DNA of 64,000 nt from Verrucomicrobiia bacterium (GTDB lineage: Bacteria; Verrucomicrobiota; Verrucomicrobiia; Limisphaerales; JADLHS01), in assembly GCA_026125285.1 (NCBI GenBank), contig JAHCLO010000002.1, positions 399,115 to 463,114 of the forward strand, given 5' to 3'. This document shows positions 1-8,231 of this stretch, piece by piece (the first letter of the stretch is position 1; each line of letters begins with the position of its first letter). Both the position numbers and the translations under genes were made by a program. The notes below the pieces were generated by a model. That model was not told the DNA's origin and searched no databases. It saw only the letters and a list, made by a program, of their open reading frames with translations.

Positions 1-824
1 CAGAAATTTTGCCAGTTCGGAATCACGGTGTAAAGCACCGTTGCCCACCACGAGCCTTGGTCGGCGGGCCGCCCGAACAAATAATCCGACATCAAACCCA
101 CGAGGAAGAACGCTGAACAAATGGCCAGGGTGGGAATCATGTCCAGTCGGGTGGAACACGCCAAAGCCAGCGCCGCCAGAATCCACACAGCGAACAAAAT
201 CAAGATCGCCGCCGGGATCAGCCGCCAGTCCACCTTGGCAGGTTCGTTCACGCTCGCCATTTGCTGCGTAAATTGAAAAATGACAAAGGCCGCGACCGTC
301 ACCGTCACCAGCAGGCAAAACACGGTGTCGCTCACGAAAGGCCGGCGGAGGAAGAAATTGCTGAAACCGCCCAGCAGATACGCCAGCACCACGCCGCCGG
401 CAAACAAGCCGAGCGCCGCCATGTCGGTGCCCCCATACGCGTCAAAAGCCATCCGGCTGGCCACCAGCGCCGCCGCCAGATTGACGTAGGTGAGCAACGT
501 CAACGCCACGACCAGTCCAACGTATTTCGCCAGGAGGAATTGCGCGCGCCCGACTGGTTTGGAAAGAACCGCGAGCGCCGTGCCCGAGCGGATTTCCCGT
601 GCCAGCGAGGCCGACGCGCTCAACACCGCTCCCAGCAATCCTGCCAGCAACATCACCGCCAGCGTGCTGTTCTTCACCAGCTTGGGCTCGTCGCCGAAGG
701 CAAAGTAGTAAGGCGTGGCCAGAAACACGGAGAAGAGCGACGAGGCGGTCATCAACAACAGGAACACCGGCTGCCGCACCAGCTCCATGAAGGCGTTGGT
801 GGAAATTGTTACGAATTGTCGCAT
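1..824 (-). CDS. ABC-2 type transporter permease, C-terminal end outside window
   Basis: Reading the minus strand from an ATG at 824 gives 274 codons without a stop up to the window edge, so the gene is cut at its C-terminal end. The product starts MRQFVTISTNAFMELVRQP, as in ABC-2 permeases. It carries hydrophobic segments around residues 20-45, 60-80, 105-130, 145-165, 185-205 and 220-245, and the family phrase REIRSGTALAVLSKPV near residue 90. Such proteins form the membrane channel of an ABC exporter whose ATPase is usually the adjacent gene; none is visible here, so it may lie beyond the edge. Several long plus-strand frames across this stretch are antisense shadows. The substrate cannot be told. 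Confidence 0.85.
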   Translation of the reverse strand, partial: MRQFVTISTNAFMELVRQPVFLLLMTASSLFSVFLATPYYFAFGDEPKLVKNSTLAVMLLAGLLGAVLSASASLAREIRSGTALAVLSKPVGRAQFLLAKYVGLVVALTLLTYVNLAAALVASRMAFDAYGGTDMAALGLFAGGVVLAYLLGGFSNFFLRRPFVSDTVFCLLVTVTVAAFVIFQFTQQMASVNEPAKVDWRLIPAAILILFAVWILAALALACSTRLDMIPTLAICSAFFLVGLMSDYLFGRPADQGSWWATVLYTVIPNWQNF

Positions 825-1199
825 CTACCGATTTGGTGTCGCACTTTCAAACCAGCCTAAGAATCATGGCTCTGCTTGTAAACCGCTATTCCGGCCCTGT
901 AGGCTTCAACACCCTTCCCCGCCTGCCGGCCACCATCGCTGCCACTTGCGACCATAGTGCGGCGGCCCGTCACCGTTGGGAACTGTGCGTTTGTACGCAC
1001 ACCCCGCACCGCGAGTGCGATCCGTTTCGTCAGAAAGACTTGCTTTGCCAGCGGCTGATCCGCGGTTTATGGCACGCGTATCATCAGCAGGAAGCCCTGT
1101 CTGAGAGCAACGCGGAATGACCGCTTCACGGCGCGACAGATTGAAACGCGCCGCCAACGGTCAAGAAAACCAGGTCGAATTCGGGAACGCGCGACCGTC
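825..1199. other. Intergenic region without a recognisable gene
   Basis: This 375-bp gap lies between the divergent-looking permease start and the end of metF. The open frames here have no family features. The only structure seen is a short perfect hairpin at 984-1001 (TGTGCGT, loop TTGT, ACGCACA), followed by a small GCAC/GTGC inverted repeat. No tRNA or terminator with a T-run was found. Confidence 0.5.
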
Positions 1200-2087
1200 T
1201 CAGGCCAACCCAAGGTTATGGAGTACCCGCACGGTCGAGCGGGCTTTGTTCAAAGTGTAGAAGTGCAAACCTGGCACACCCGCTTCAAGCAGGGCTTGGC
1301 ATTGCCGCGTGGCGTACTCGATGCCGAATTCCGCAGCGGCAGCGTCGTCGTGCGAAAGCTCCTCCAGCTTCACCCCCAGAGCGGCGGGAATCCGGGCGCC
1401 GCACATTTGGGTGAATTTCTTGATCTGGGTCGCGCTCAGGATCGCGATGACCCCTGGAACCAGCGGCACGTTCACGCCCAGCGTGTCTCTGAGGTGGCTG
1501 CGGAATTCAAAAAAATCGGCGTTGTCAAAGAACAACTGGGTCAGCACAAAATCCGCGCCGGCCTCGATTTTTTCCTTCAGATGCTGCCAGTCGGCATGCT
1601 TGCCCTCCGTGCAAGCGACGTGGCCTTCGGGGAATCCCGCCACGCCGATGGAAAAATCGCCCGTCTCCCGAATGGCTTGCACAAGCTGCTTGGAGAACTC
1701 AAAGCCCCCCGGCGTGGCGGTGAATTCCCCGCCGCCCGGCGGATCGCCGCGGAGCGCCAGAATGTTCTTGCAGCCAAGCGCGTTGATCTGATCAAGCAAC
1801 CGGCGGACTTCCTCTCGCGTGTGGTTGACACAGGTCAAATGCGCAAGCGCGGTCAGGCCGTGATCGCGCTGAATGCGGTCCACAATCATCAAAGTCTTCT
1901 CCCGCGTACTCCCGCCCGCGCCATAGGTTACGGAACAGTAATCGGGCCGGGTTTGCAGCAGGGCGGGGATCTGCTTCTCCAACAAGGCGCGGTCACCTTC
2001 CGCAGTCTTGGGCGGGAAGAACTCGAAGGAAATGACTGGCCGCCCATTGGCCGGTCGGACTGCATAAATGTCGCGGATCAATTGCAT
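1200..2087 (-). CDS. metF: Methylenetetrahydrofolate reductase MetF
   Basis: The 295-aa product matches bacterial MetF in length and motifs. The SFEFFPPK segment at residues 20-27 holds the catalytic glutamate (E22), VTYGAGGS lies near 53-60, and the folate-site ALRGDPP is near 111-117. The enzyme reduces 5,10-methylene-THF to 5-methyl-THF with FAD, supplying methyl groups for methionine synthesis in the cytoplasm. It lies 69 bp downstream of the 2-hydroxyacid dehydrogenase on the same strand and may be cotranscribed with it, linking one-carbon and glycerate/serine metabolism. The long plus-strand frame across it is antisense. The family call is firm. Confidence 0.95.
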   Translation of the reverse strand: MQLIRDIYAVRPANGRPVISFEFFPPKTAEGDRALLEKQIPALLQTRPDYCSVTYGAGGSTREKTLMIVDRIQRDHGLTALAHLTCVNHTREEVRRLLDQINALGCKNILALRGDPPGGGEFTATPGGFEFSKQLVQAIRETGDFSIGVAGFPEGHVACTEGKHADWQHLKEKIEAGADFVLTQLFFDNADFFEFRSHLRDTLGVNVPLVPGVIAILSATQIKKFTQMCGARIPAALGVKLEELSHDDAAAAEFGIEYATRQCQALLEAGVPGLHFYTLNKARSTVRVLHNLGLA

Positions 2088-2156
2088 GAGCTGCGGAATA
2101 TGGCGGAAGGATTCGCAGAATCCAAGCGCAGCGTGCGGGATCGCGCGAGTTGGCCC

Positions 2157-3107
2157 TCAGTTCACGACATTCTGCGGTTGGCCGGCCAGAAATGCGCGGA
2201 TATTGTCCACGGCAATTCGCATCAGCCGCACCCGCGCGGCGAGGCTGGCCCAGGCATGATGTGGGGTGATGAGGCAATCCTTCGCCTGCAGCAACGGATT
2301 GTCTCTCGGCGGCGGCTCGACTGACAGGACGTCCATGGCGGCCCCCGCAATCTGGCTGCGGTTCAGCGCACCCGCCAGGGCGGCTTCATCCACCAAGGGG
2401 CCGCGACTGGTGTTGAGGAGAAACGCGGTCGGCTTCATCCAGGCCAGCCGTTCGGCGTTAACGAAATGCTTGGTTTGTGGTGTGAGCGGGCAATGCAGAC
2501 TCACCACGTCGCTCTGGCGGAACAACCTCTCCACCGTCGCAAACTCGACGAAGGGCAAAGCAGGTTTCACCGAACGGGTATGCACCAGCACGTTCATCCC
2601 GAACGCATGGGCGATTTGAGCCACCGCTTGCCCGATCTGGCCAAAACCGACAATCCCCATGGTCAAACCGGCAAGTTCAATCAAGGGGAAATCCCAGAAG
2701 CAGAAATCCGAACAAGCCGTCCATTTGCCATCGCGCACCGCCTGTGCATGATGGCCGGGGTGGTGGGTTAGTTCGAGCAGCAGCGCAAAGGTGGCTTGCG
2801 CCACCGAAGCGGTGCTATATGCCGGAACGTTGGTCACGGGGATGCCCCGTTCACGCGCCGCCGACAGATCCACAACATTGGTCCCCGTGGCGAGTACACC
2901 GATGTATTTCAACTCAGAGAGAGCCTGGAGCGTCTCACGGTTGATGATCGTTTTGTTGGTCAAAACAATGTCCGCCCCCGACGCCCGGGGATTGACTTGT
3001 GATGGCGGAGTGCGGTCGTAAATCGCACAAGTTCCGAGTTGCTTGAGTTCGTCCCAGCTCAGGTCGCCGGGATTAAGGGTGAAACCGTCCAAAACCACGA
3101 TGTTCAT
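2157..3107 (-). CDS. D-isomer-specific 2-hydroxyacid dehydrogenase (glycerate/hydroxypyruvate type)
   Basis: The 316-aa protein has the layout of NAD-dependent D-2-hydroxyacid dehydrogenases. An N-terminal substrate domain is followed by the Rossmann motif GIVGFGQIG (about 151-159), the catalytic arginine region LLNTSRGPLVDE (about 231-242) and the catalytic histidine in PHHAWAS near 283. The start MNIVVLDGFTLNPGDLSW is typical of glycerate dehydrogenase (hydroxypyruvate reductase), which interconverts hydroxypyruvate and D-glycerate. Phosphoglycerate or other hydroxyacid dehydrogenase activity cannot be excluded from sequence alone. It is followed on the same strand by metF. Confidence 0.9.
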   Translation of the reverse strand: MNIVVLDGFTLNPGDLSWDELKQLGTCAIYDRTPPSQVNPRASGADIVLTNKTIINRETLQALSELKYIGVLATGTNVVDLSAARERGIPVTNVPAYSTASVAQATFALLLELTHHPGHHAQAVRDGKWTACSDFCFWDFPLIELAGLTMGIVGFGQIGQAVAQIAHAFGMNVLVHTRSVKPALPFVEFATVERLFRQSDVVSLHCPLTPQTKHFVNAERLAWMKPTAFLLNTSRGPLVDEAALAGALNRSQIAGAAMDVLSVEPPPRDNPLLQAKDCLITPHHAWASLAARVRLMRIAVDNIRAFLAGQPQNVVN

Positions 3108-3251
3108 GCGCTGCGAATCGTTTCTGACGGGAGTCTAACCGCGTCCGATAGGGGCGCAAGCCCCTGGCGGACAGCGAAGGGCAGGCGCGCACGGTCTGGA
3201 CCGAATGAAGCCGACGCTTGGCTTCCGGCATCGGCGAATTATGATGGCGGC

Positions 3252-3545
3252 ATGACGCGACATTGCTGGAAGTGCGGCAGGGAATACCAATTGGCCGGCT
3301 CGCCTGGACGTTCTGAAACCTGCGAGTGCGGCGCGGATTTGAAGGTGTGTTTGAATTGCGTGAGCCATGATCGCACCGTGGCGTATCAATGTCGCGACCG
3401 GCGCGCGGACCCGGTGGAGGAGAAACACCTGGCCAATTATTGCGAGTACTTTGAAATGGCGCGCCGGGTATTCGTGCCCAAGATTGGCGAAACCGCAAGG
3501 GAGGCGAAGGCGCGCGATCAGTTGAAGAAGCTATTGGGTGATTAA
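3252..3545 (+). CDS. Small zinc-ribbon protein
   Basis: The open frame runs further upstream, but the ATG at 3252 begins the recognisable protein: 97 aa starting MTRHCWKCGREY, with CxxC, CxC and CxxC cysteine pairs in the first 45 residues (CWKC, CECG, CLNC). These can bind one or two zinc ions. The rest is charged and ends in a helix rich in Lys and Glu (AREAKARDQLKKLLGD). Small proteins of this pattern are common in Verrucomicrobiota and Planctomycetota; no function is known to me. It is convergent with the cyclic-nucleotide-binding gene downstream. No strong ribosome binding site precedes the chosen start. Confidence 0.7.
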   Translation: MTRHCWKCGREYQLAGSPGRSETCECGADLKVCLNCVSHDRTVAYQCRDRRADPVEEKHLANYCEYFEMARRVFVPKIGETAREAKARDQLKKLLGD

Positions 3546-3590
3546 TCCTTCCACCGGTCACTGCGGCGCAGTCCAAGGAGTCGCGCTGGC

Positions 3591-4289
3591 CTAAATCCCG
3601 GCGGCATTCGCAAACTTCACCGAGTTCCCCAGACGTTTGTTGTCCGCACGAATCCGGGCAGCAAGGGTTCGGACGGTGGCTAACAGGAACGGCGCGGCGA
3701 GCGCCGGTTCTTCCTTGGCGAGGGTTTCAAAAGCGGTAGCAGTGAACCTCAACACAGTGCTGTCCGTATTGGCGACCACGTCAGCCGAGCGCGGTCCCTG
3801 ATCGAAAAGCGATAAGTCGCCAAAGAATTCGCCAGGGCCGAGCGTGGAGAGAATTGTTTCCTTGTCGCCCGTCAGCAGGCGCACGCGCAGTTCACCCTCC
3901 AGGATGAGGTACATGGCGTCTCCGCGCTCGCCTTGTTTGACAATCACCCTCCACTGAGGGACGCGATGCAGTTCCATCGCTTGGGCGAGGCGTTCCAACT
4001 GGGCATCGGTCAGTCCGGCCAGAATCTTGACCCGGCGCAATGCCCCAGCTTGGATGCCGGCTGGCGAAACCACCGCTGCTGAAGTCCTCCGGTTGCGGAA
4101 GAACATCTGGAGTTCAGGCAGTTCCGCCGCGCGCCGCCAAGCGACGTCGCGCCCCACAAAGACCCAGGTGTCGGCAAGGACTCGCTCGTCTTTGATCCAA
4201 TCCACCAAGGTCGGCAATTCAACCGGGCCGTAGGCCGATTGGTCAATCCCCCAAATAAAGAATTCGGCGCTGTCAGTTTGTGTGGCCAT
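3591..4289 (-). CDS. GYF-like and cyclic-nucleotide-binding domain protein
   Basis: The 232-aa product begins at the ATG at 4289 (MATQTDSAEFF); an in-frame ATG 90 nt upstream adds an unconvincing extension. Residues 10-60 (FIWGIDQSAYGPVEL, then a conserved Trp) resemble the GYF_2 module seen in many verrucomicrobial and planctomycete proteins. Residues 85-200 form a cNMP-binding beta-barrel with the GEFFGDLSLF and RSADVVA phosphate-cassette-like segments. No DNA-binding helix-turn-helix follows, so this is probably a sensor or scaffold rather than a Crp-type activator. A receiver-adenylate cyclase is encoded at 31057-32133, so cAMP could be its ligand, but that link is inference. Confidence 0.8.
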   Translation of the reverse strand: MATQTDSAEFFIWGIDQSAYGPVELPTLVDWIKDERVLADTWVFVGRDVAWRRAAELPELQMFFRNRRTSAAVVSPAGIQAGALRRVKILAGLTDAQLERLAQAMELHRVPQWRVIVKQGERGDAMYLILEGELRVRLLTGDKETILSTLGPGEFFGDLSLFDQGPRSADVVANTDSTVLRFTATAFETLAKEEPALAAPFLLATVRTLAARIRADNKRLGNSVKFANAAGI

Positions 4290-4377
4290 GGGGCGAGGGT
4301 ATAGCCCGGGCGTTGACCCAAAGGAAGCTAAAACTGGGAAGCAACGAAGTTTGTCACCCCCAACCGAGAATCGAGAC

Positions 4378-4406
4378 AAAAAACCCCTCCCGAAAATCGG
4401 GAGGGG
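4378..4406 (-). terminator. Rho-independent terminator of the porin gene
   Basis: A perfect 10-bp stem, CCCCTCCCGA (4384-4393) and TCGGGAGGGG (4397-4406), has a 3-nt loop. Read on the minus strand it is followed by six T (4383-4378). It lies 21 bp past the stop codon of the porin gene, as expected for an intrinsic terminator. Confidence 0.92.
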
Positions 4407-4426
4407 CTGTGAATTTCCAAGCCTAA

Positions 4427-5662
4427 TTAGAACTTATAGATCAACTGCAATGCGACGAGGAAGGCGTCACGTTTCTTGGGGTCGGTAGAGCCCCAACCGA
4501 CCCAGTCATCACCATCCTGAGGGCTGACGCTCTCACCGTCCTCATCAACAGGAACGTTCTTACCACCGAATATCTTCTTGGAACCAGGGGCGTCCATACA
4601 GCGATCCCAGCGGACTTCCAAGCGGCTGATAACATTGGCCCACAGATCGTACTGAACTGTGCCTGTCAAGGCGAAGAGTTCAATGTCACCCCCGGCTTCC
4701 AAGTTCAAGTACTCTCCACGACCATGGAAGCTCAACTTCTCAGTGGCCTGAAACGAGGCATAGGCCGCTGCAGACCAAGCACTGTCCGCGTTACCGGGCT
4801 GGTTGTGCAAGTCAACAAAGTCAAACGATCCCCCCAGTTTCAAGCCAGTGACGGGCGTAGCAATCGTGGCGCCAACATAGTAACTGGTCTGGTTGTCGGC
4901 AGCACTATTGTTGAACCCATTAACGACGCCGGCATAAAGCGTCGAGCCAGCCGCCCAGCCCCAATCGTCTGGCGCGGTCAGCGCAATCGAGCCCATATAA
5001 GTCTTGTAGGACTCAGACTTCGTCGCCCCACTACTGTTCGGGCCTTGCGCGCGTTCATTGATGGACGCGCCGAACGTGTTGGCCACGCCGCCCGCAAAAG
5101 CGACGTAATCGTTCAACCGGTAGGTGGCGAGTACACCCGTGTGTGTAGTCGGCTCAAGGGTGAAGCCATAGGAGCGGGTATAGTTCGGGTTATTCCCGGA
5201 TTCTACTGACTCATAGCCAATAACGGTATCGAACACACCGACTTTCCAATCAATGCCGTTACCCACCGGAGTACGGAGGGCGACATATGCCTGACGGATG
5301 GCCAAGTCACCAGCGGAAGCGCCGATAGACTGCGACCCCAGAGCGTTGGCATCTGGACCAAACCACAGGTCCACCTTGTAACCGGAGGCCCACTCGGCCT
5401 CGTCCAAAGGTTGCGCGATGCTCAACTGAACGACGTTCAGGTTGAATCCGTCGGATTTGTCTGGTCCTTGGAAGCTCACGGGGGCGCCACTGGCATTGCC
5501 CGTGCGCGGGTTCCACTGGATTGACGTATCCACATATCCGCTGATGGTCGTGGAAGAGAGCGCAGTTTCCAACCGGCTCATCTTCTCTTCGGCCTTGGCA
5601 GCAGACGCCAAGCTGACGACTCCGACAGCCGCCAAACCCACTGTCCATTTATTAAACTTCAT
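4427..5662 (-). CDS. Outer-membrane beta-barrel porin-like protein
   Basis: The 411-aa protein has a signal peptide (MKFNKWTVGLAAVGVVSLASAAKAEE, cleavage near residue 24). It then shows alternating beta-strand patterns (SGYVDTSIQW, NVVQLSIAQPLD, KVGVFDTVIGYES) and a C-terminal strand ending in phenylalanine (LVALQLIYKF), the usual barrel-assembly signal. The pattern fits the putative beta-barrel porin-2 group. It should sit in the outer membrane, either as a general diffusion channel or for an unknown solute. A good ribosome binding site (CGGAGGAAC, 6 nt from ATG) and its own terminator indicate a single, probably well-expressed gene. Confidence 0.85.
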   Translation of the reverse strand: MKFNKWTVGLAAVGVVSLASAAKAEEKMSRLETALSSTTISGYVDTSIQWNPRTGNASGAPVSFQGPDKSDGFNLNVVQLSIAQPLDEAEWASGYKVDLWFGPDANALGSQSIGASAGDLAIRQAYVALRTPVGNGIDWKVGVFDTVIGYESVESGNNPNYTRSYGFTLEPTTHTGVLATYRLNDYVAFAGGVANTFGASINERAQGPNSSGATKSESYKTYMGSIALTAPDDWGWAAGSTLYAGVVNGFNNSAADNQTSYYVGATIATPVTGLKLGGSFDFVDLHNQPGNADSAWSAAAYASFQATEKLSFHGRGEYLNLEAGGDIELFALTGTVQYDLWANVISRLEVRWDRCMDAPGSKKIFGGKNVPVDEDGESVSPQDGDDWVGWGSTDPKKRDAFLVALQLIYKF

Positions 5663-5715
5663 CTAGTTCCTCCGATGTTCGTTGTTGTTTGTTGTACGTT
5701 TTTTGTACATGCGTT

Positions 5716-5740
5716 CTGGGGTAAATACAGTTTACCCCAG
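5716..5740. promoter_or_regulatory. Perfect inverted repeat in the porin leader region
   Basis: CTGGGGTAAA (5716-5725) and TTTACCCCAG (5731-5740) are perfect 10-bp arms around TACAG, starting 54 bp upstream of the porin start codon. Two smaller inverted repeats flank it (GTAC/GTAC near 5697-5709 and GCACC/GGTGC near 5740-5755). It could be an operator or a leader RNA hairpin. There is no T-run, so a terminator is unlikely. Confidence 0.55.
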
Positions 5741-5844
5741 CACCGACATGGTGCATTTGCTGGAATAAATAGGGGAAACCGGAAGGTTTGACAACAAGTT
5801 TTTTTCTAGGCACCGGCTTGGATGAGCATCTGGACACTGCCACC

Positions 5845-5911
5845 GGAACGCAGCCTTCAGGCTGTAGCACCGTTGAAATCGCCTCGTCCTGCAGCGTGAA
5901 CGCTGCGTTCC
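5845..5911. repeat. Short element with 10-bp perfect terminal inverted repeats
   Basis: GGAACGCAGC (5845-5854) and GCTGCGTTCC (5902-5911) bound a 67-bp stretch that also contains the small palindrome GCCTTCAGGC and a GCAGCGT/ACGCTGC hairpin. It lies in the intergenic region between the porin and the lipoprotein gene. The structure is like REP or MITE-type interspersed repeats; no second copy was found in this window. Confidence 0.6.
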
Positions 5912-5953
5912 TGCCCTCCCCGGTTTCGTATGCTTGGCGGCAGTGTCATAGTT

Positions 5954-6340
5954 CTATGGATGAGAGAGTGTGAAGGGGGGCCACTGCTTGAGCCGGAAAG
6001 AGTAATCCCGGAATCGAAGCTCACCGTGTTCGTTGCTGCTGAGTTCAAGCACCGTATTGGTACCGCTCATCAAAACAAAACCGTGTGCAAATGCAGCTTC
6101 GGTGCGACGAGCCGCGCGCACGCGATTGGTCGGGTTCAGGGCGGCAAGAAACAATTGCAGATTGTCACCGCGCAGGTGATTGGTCCGCTGCCGTGACGTC
6201 ATTGCCACAAGATCAACGGGTTCGGCGGCCAGAATGGCATCCATCTGGGCGCTGTCCTGCTTGGCTTTCTGATGGCAGCCCATGACCAGTAACGCGAGCA
6301 AAAGCAGCAAGACGAGGTTGGTTCGCATCGTGATCCTCAT
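5954..6340 (-). CDS. Small predicted lipoprotein, unknown function
   Basis: The 128-aa product has a lipoprotein signal peptide (MRITMRTNLVLLLLLALLVMGC) with lipobox LVMGC and Cys22 as the lipidation site. The mature part is about 107 residues, with no family I recognise. Its start codon overlaps the stop of glutamate dehydrogenase by 4 bp on the same strand (6337-6340), so the two are translationally coupled. A second ATG five codons in is an alternative start. A role in glutamate metabolism cannot be inferred from position alone. Confidence 0.75.
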   Translation of the reverse strand: MRITMRTNLVLLLLLALLVMGCHQKAKQDSAQMDAILAAEPVDLVAMTSRQRTNHLRGDNLQLFLAALNPTNRVRAARRTEAAFAHGFVLMSGTNTVLELSSNEHGELRFRDYSFRLKQWPPFTLSHP

Positions 6341-7593
6341 GGGAATAGCCCTCTTATCCGCTTGGCCTCCTGCACGCGCTTGATGCCGAGGCTCAAGGCT
6401 GCCAGGCGCATGGGGATTTTCTGTTTGCGGCTTGCGGCCAGAACTTGTGTGTAAGCGGTTTCCAGAGTCCGAAACAACTTATCCACCACCTCGGTTTCGC
6501 CCCAGAAAAAGCTCTGTACGTCCTGCACCCACTCGAAGTAACTGACAATCACGCCGCCCGCGTTGCACAGCACGTCCGGGATGATGAACACCTCCGGGCG
6601 TTGATTCAAGATCACGTCGGCTTCGGGTGTAGTCGGGCCATTGGCGGCCTCGGCCAGAATGTGGCACTGGATTTTAGCGGCGTTGGCTTCGGTGATCTGG
6701 CGCTCCAGCGCCGCCGGCACCAGGATGTCGCACGGCAGCAGCAGCAACTCCTCATTTGAAATCGGGGCAGCATCCACAAAGCCGGTCACGGTCTGCTGTT
6801 CGGCGACGTGCTGCTCGAGCTTCCACAAGTCCAACCCGTTCTCGTTGTATATACCGCCCCGCACGTCACTCACCGCGATGATCTTGGCCCCATAGCGAGC
6901 CAGCGACAGCGCGGCAATGGAACCGACATTGCCATAACCCTGTACCGCCACGGTGGCTTTGCCGATGTCCAGTCCGATGGTGTCAGTGGCTCGATTAACC
7001 AGGTAGGCCACCCCGCGGCCCGTGGCTTCGCGCCGTCCGAGCGAACCGCCCAACCCTACGGGTTTGCCGGTGACAATGCTCGGCACCGTGTGGCCCGCGT
7101 GAACCGAATACGTATCCATCATCCACGCCATGACTTGTTCGTTGGTACCAAGGTCGGGGGCCATGATATCCGTTTGCGGGCCGATGAAGGGGATCATCTC
7201 TTGAGTGTAGCGGCGCGTCAGCCGTTCGAGTTCCACCTTGGACAAGGTGTGCGGATCGCAAGCCACACCGCCTTTCGCACCGCCGTACGGCAGGCCGGTG
7301 AGAGCGCATTTCCAGCTCATCCACATCGCCAGCGCCGCGACCTCCCCGAGTTTTACGTCTGGATGATAACGCAAACCACCCTTCGTCGGGCCAAGCGTGA
7401 GGTAATGTTGCACGCGATAGCCGGTGAACACCTGCGTGGAGCCGTCATCGCGGTGAATTGGCAGGGCCACCGTCAACGACCGCTTCGGGAGTTTGAGCCG
7501 GTCGCGTTCGTCATGCGGAATCTCCAGATGGTCGGCCACCAGGTCGAACTGCTGGCACGCCATGCGGAAAGTCGGATGGTCGTAGATGTCCAT
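6337..7593 (-). CDS. Glu/Leu/Phe/Val family dehydrogenase, probably glutamate dehydrogenase
   Basis: The 418-aa product is the usual length of hexameric NAD-type glutamate dehydrogenases. Motifs include GPTKGGLRYHP (about residues 68-78), the catalytic-lysine segment LPYGGAKGG (about 101-109), the nucleotide-binding VQGYGNVGS (about 213-221) and LAEAANGPTT (about 316-325). The enzyme converts glutamate to 2-oxoglutarate and ammonia (or the reverse). With the peptide transporters nearby, a catabolic role is plausible but inferred. The start MDIYDHPTFRMA fits relatives. A lipoprotein gene is translationally coupled downstream. Confidence 0.92.
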   Translation of the reverse strand: MDIYDHPTFRMACQQFDLVADHLEIPHDERDRLKLPKRSLTVALPIHRDDGSTQVFTGYRVQHYLTLGPTKGGLRYHPDVKLGEVAALAMWMSWKCALTGLPYGGAKGGVACDPHTLSKVELERLTRRYTQEMIPFIGPQTDIMAPDLGTNEQVMAWMMDTYSVHAGHTVPSIVTGKPVGLGGSLGRREATGRGVAYLVNRATDTIGLDIGKATVAVQGYGNVGSIAALSLARYGAKIIAVSDVRGGIYNENGLDLWKLEQHVAEQQTVTGFVDAAPISNEELLLLPCDILVPAALERQITEANAAKIQCHILAEAANGPTTPEADVILNQRPEVFIIPDVLCNAGGVIVSYFEWVQDVQSFFWGETEVVDKLFRTLETAYTQVLAASRKQKIPMRLAALSLGIKRVQEAKRIRGLFP

Positions 7594-7791
7594 GGACCGA
7601 GCTTAAGCACGAAGCGTGGGCGGATGAAAGATGGAAGATGCCCGGCGATGCCCGGCGAGTCGGGCCGGAGCAAAACGTGGAAGCACACGAGAGTGGATCG
7701 TACGCACTGGATCGGGTGATCGTGGGTCATGGTTGGACGATCCCAGGCTCTCTGAGTGATCCTGTCTCCAAATGGGCTCAGGGCTGACCGC
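7594..7791. other. Intergenic region upstream of glutamate dehydrogenase
   Basis: About 200 bp lie between the yjbQ stop and the dehydrogenase start. There is a 10-bp direct repeat (ATGCCCGGCG twice, about 7638-7657) and scattered GATC-containing short repeats. No terminator with a T-run or clear promoter consensus is visible. Confidence 0.35.
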
Positions 7792-8211
7792 TCACTCCCC
7801 GATGATTTTCACCAGCACGCGCTTGCGTCGCCGCCCGTCAAACTCGCCGTAGAATATTTGCTCCCATGGACCGAAATCCAATTTGCCTTTCGTGATGGCC
7901 ACGACGACTTCGCGCCCCATGATCTGCCGTTTCAGGTGCGCGTCTGCGTTGTCTTCTCCCGTGCGGTTGTGCTGGTATTGCGACGTCGGCGCGTGGGGCG
8001 CGAGTTTCTCCAGCCAAACCTCGTAATCGTGCAACAATCCGTCCTCCGCATCGTTGATGTACACGGAGGCACTGATGTGCATGGCGTTGACGAGACAAAG
8101 CCCTTCCTGCACGCCGCTCTGCTGCACCAAGGCTTCCACGGTGGGAGTGATGTTGATGAATCCCCGGCGACTCGGGACTTCAAACCAAAGATGTTCGGTC
8201 AGTGATTTCAT
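7792..8211 (-). CDS. YjbQ family protein (UPF0047)
   Basis: The 139-aa product starts at the ATG at 8211 ([18 protein letters not shown]), the usual start of this family; an upstream in-frame extension overlaps galE and is rejected. Characteristic segments are [13 protein letters not shown], the [14 protein letters not shown] metal/histidine region and the C-terminal [24 protein letters not shown]. coli YjbQ has a weak thiamine-phosphate synthase activity, but the true role of the family is unclear. It sits 20 bp downstream of galE on the same strand and may be cotranscribed. Confidence 0.9.
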   Translation of the reverse strand: MKSLTEHLWFEVPSRRGFINITPTVEALVQQSGVQEGLCLVNAMHISASVYINDAEDGLLHDYEVWLEKLAPHAPTSQYQHNRTGEDNADAHLKRQIMGREVVVAITKGKLDFGPWEQIFYGEFDGRRRKRVLVKIIGE

Positions 8212-8231
8212 GGCCGGTGAATGTTGCCCGC

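Noticed and set aside
261-860. A 199-codon plus-strand open frame
   Set aside because: It is antisense to an ABC-2 permease that reads cleanly on the minus strand with membrane segments. The plus-strand translation is a low-complexity Arg/Gln-rich sequence.
5788-5793. TTGACA box on the plus strand as a promoter
   Set aside because: No TATAAT-like box follows at 16-18 bp and no plus-strand gene lies downstream.
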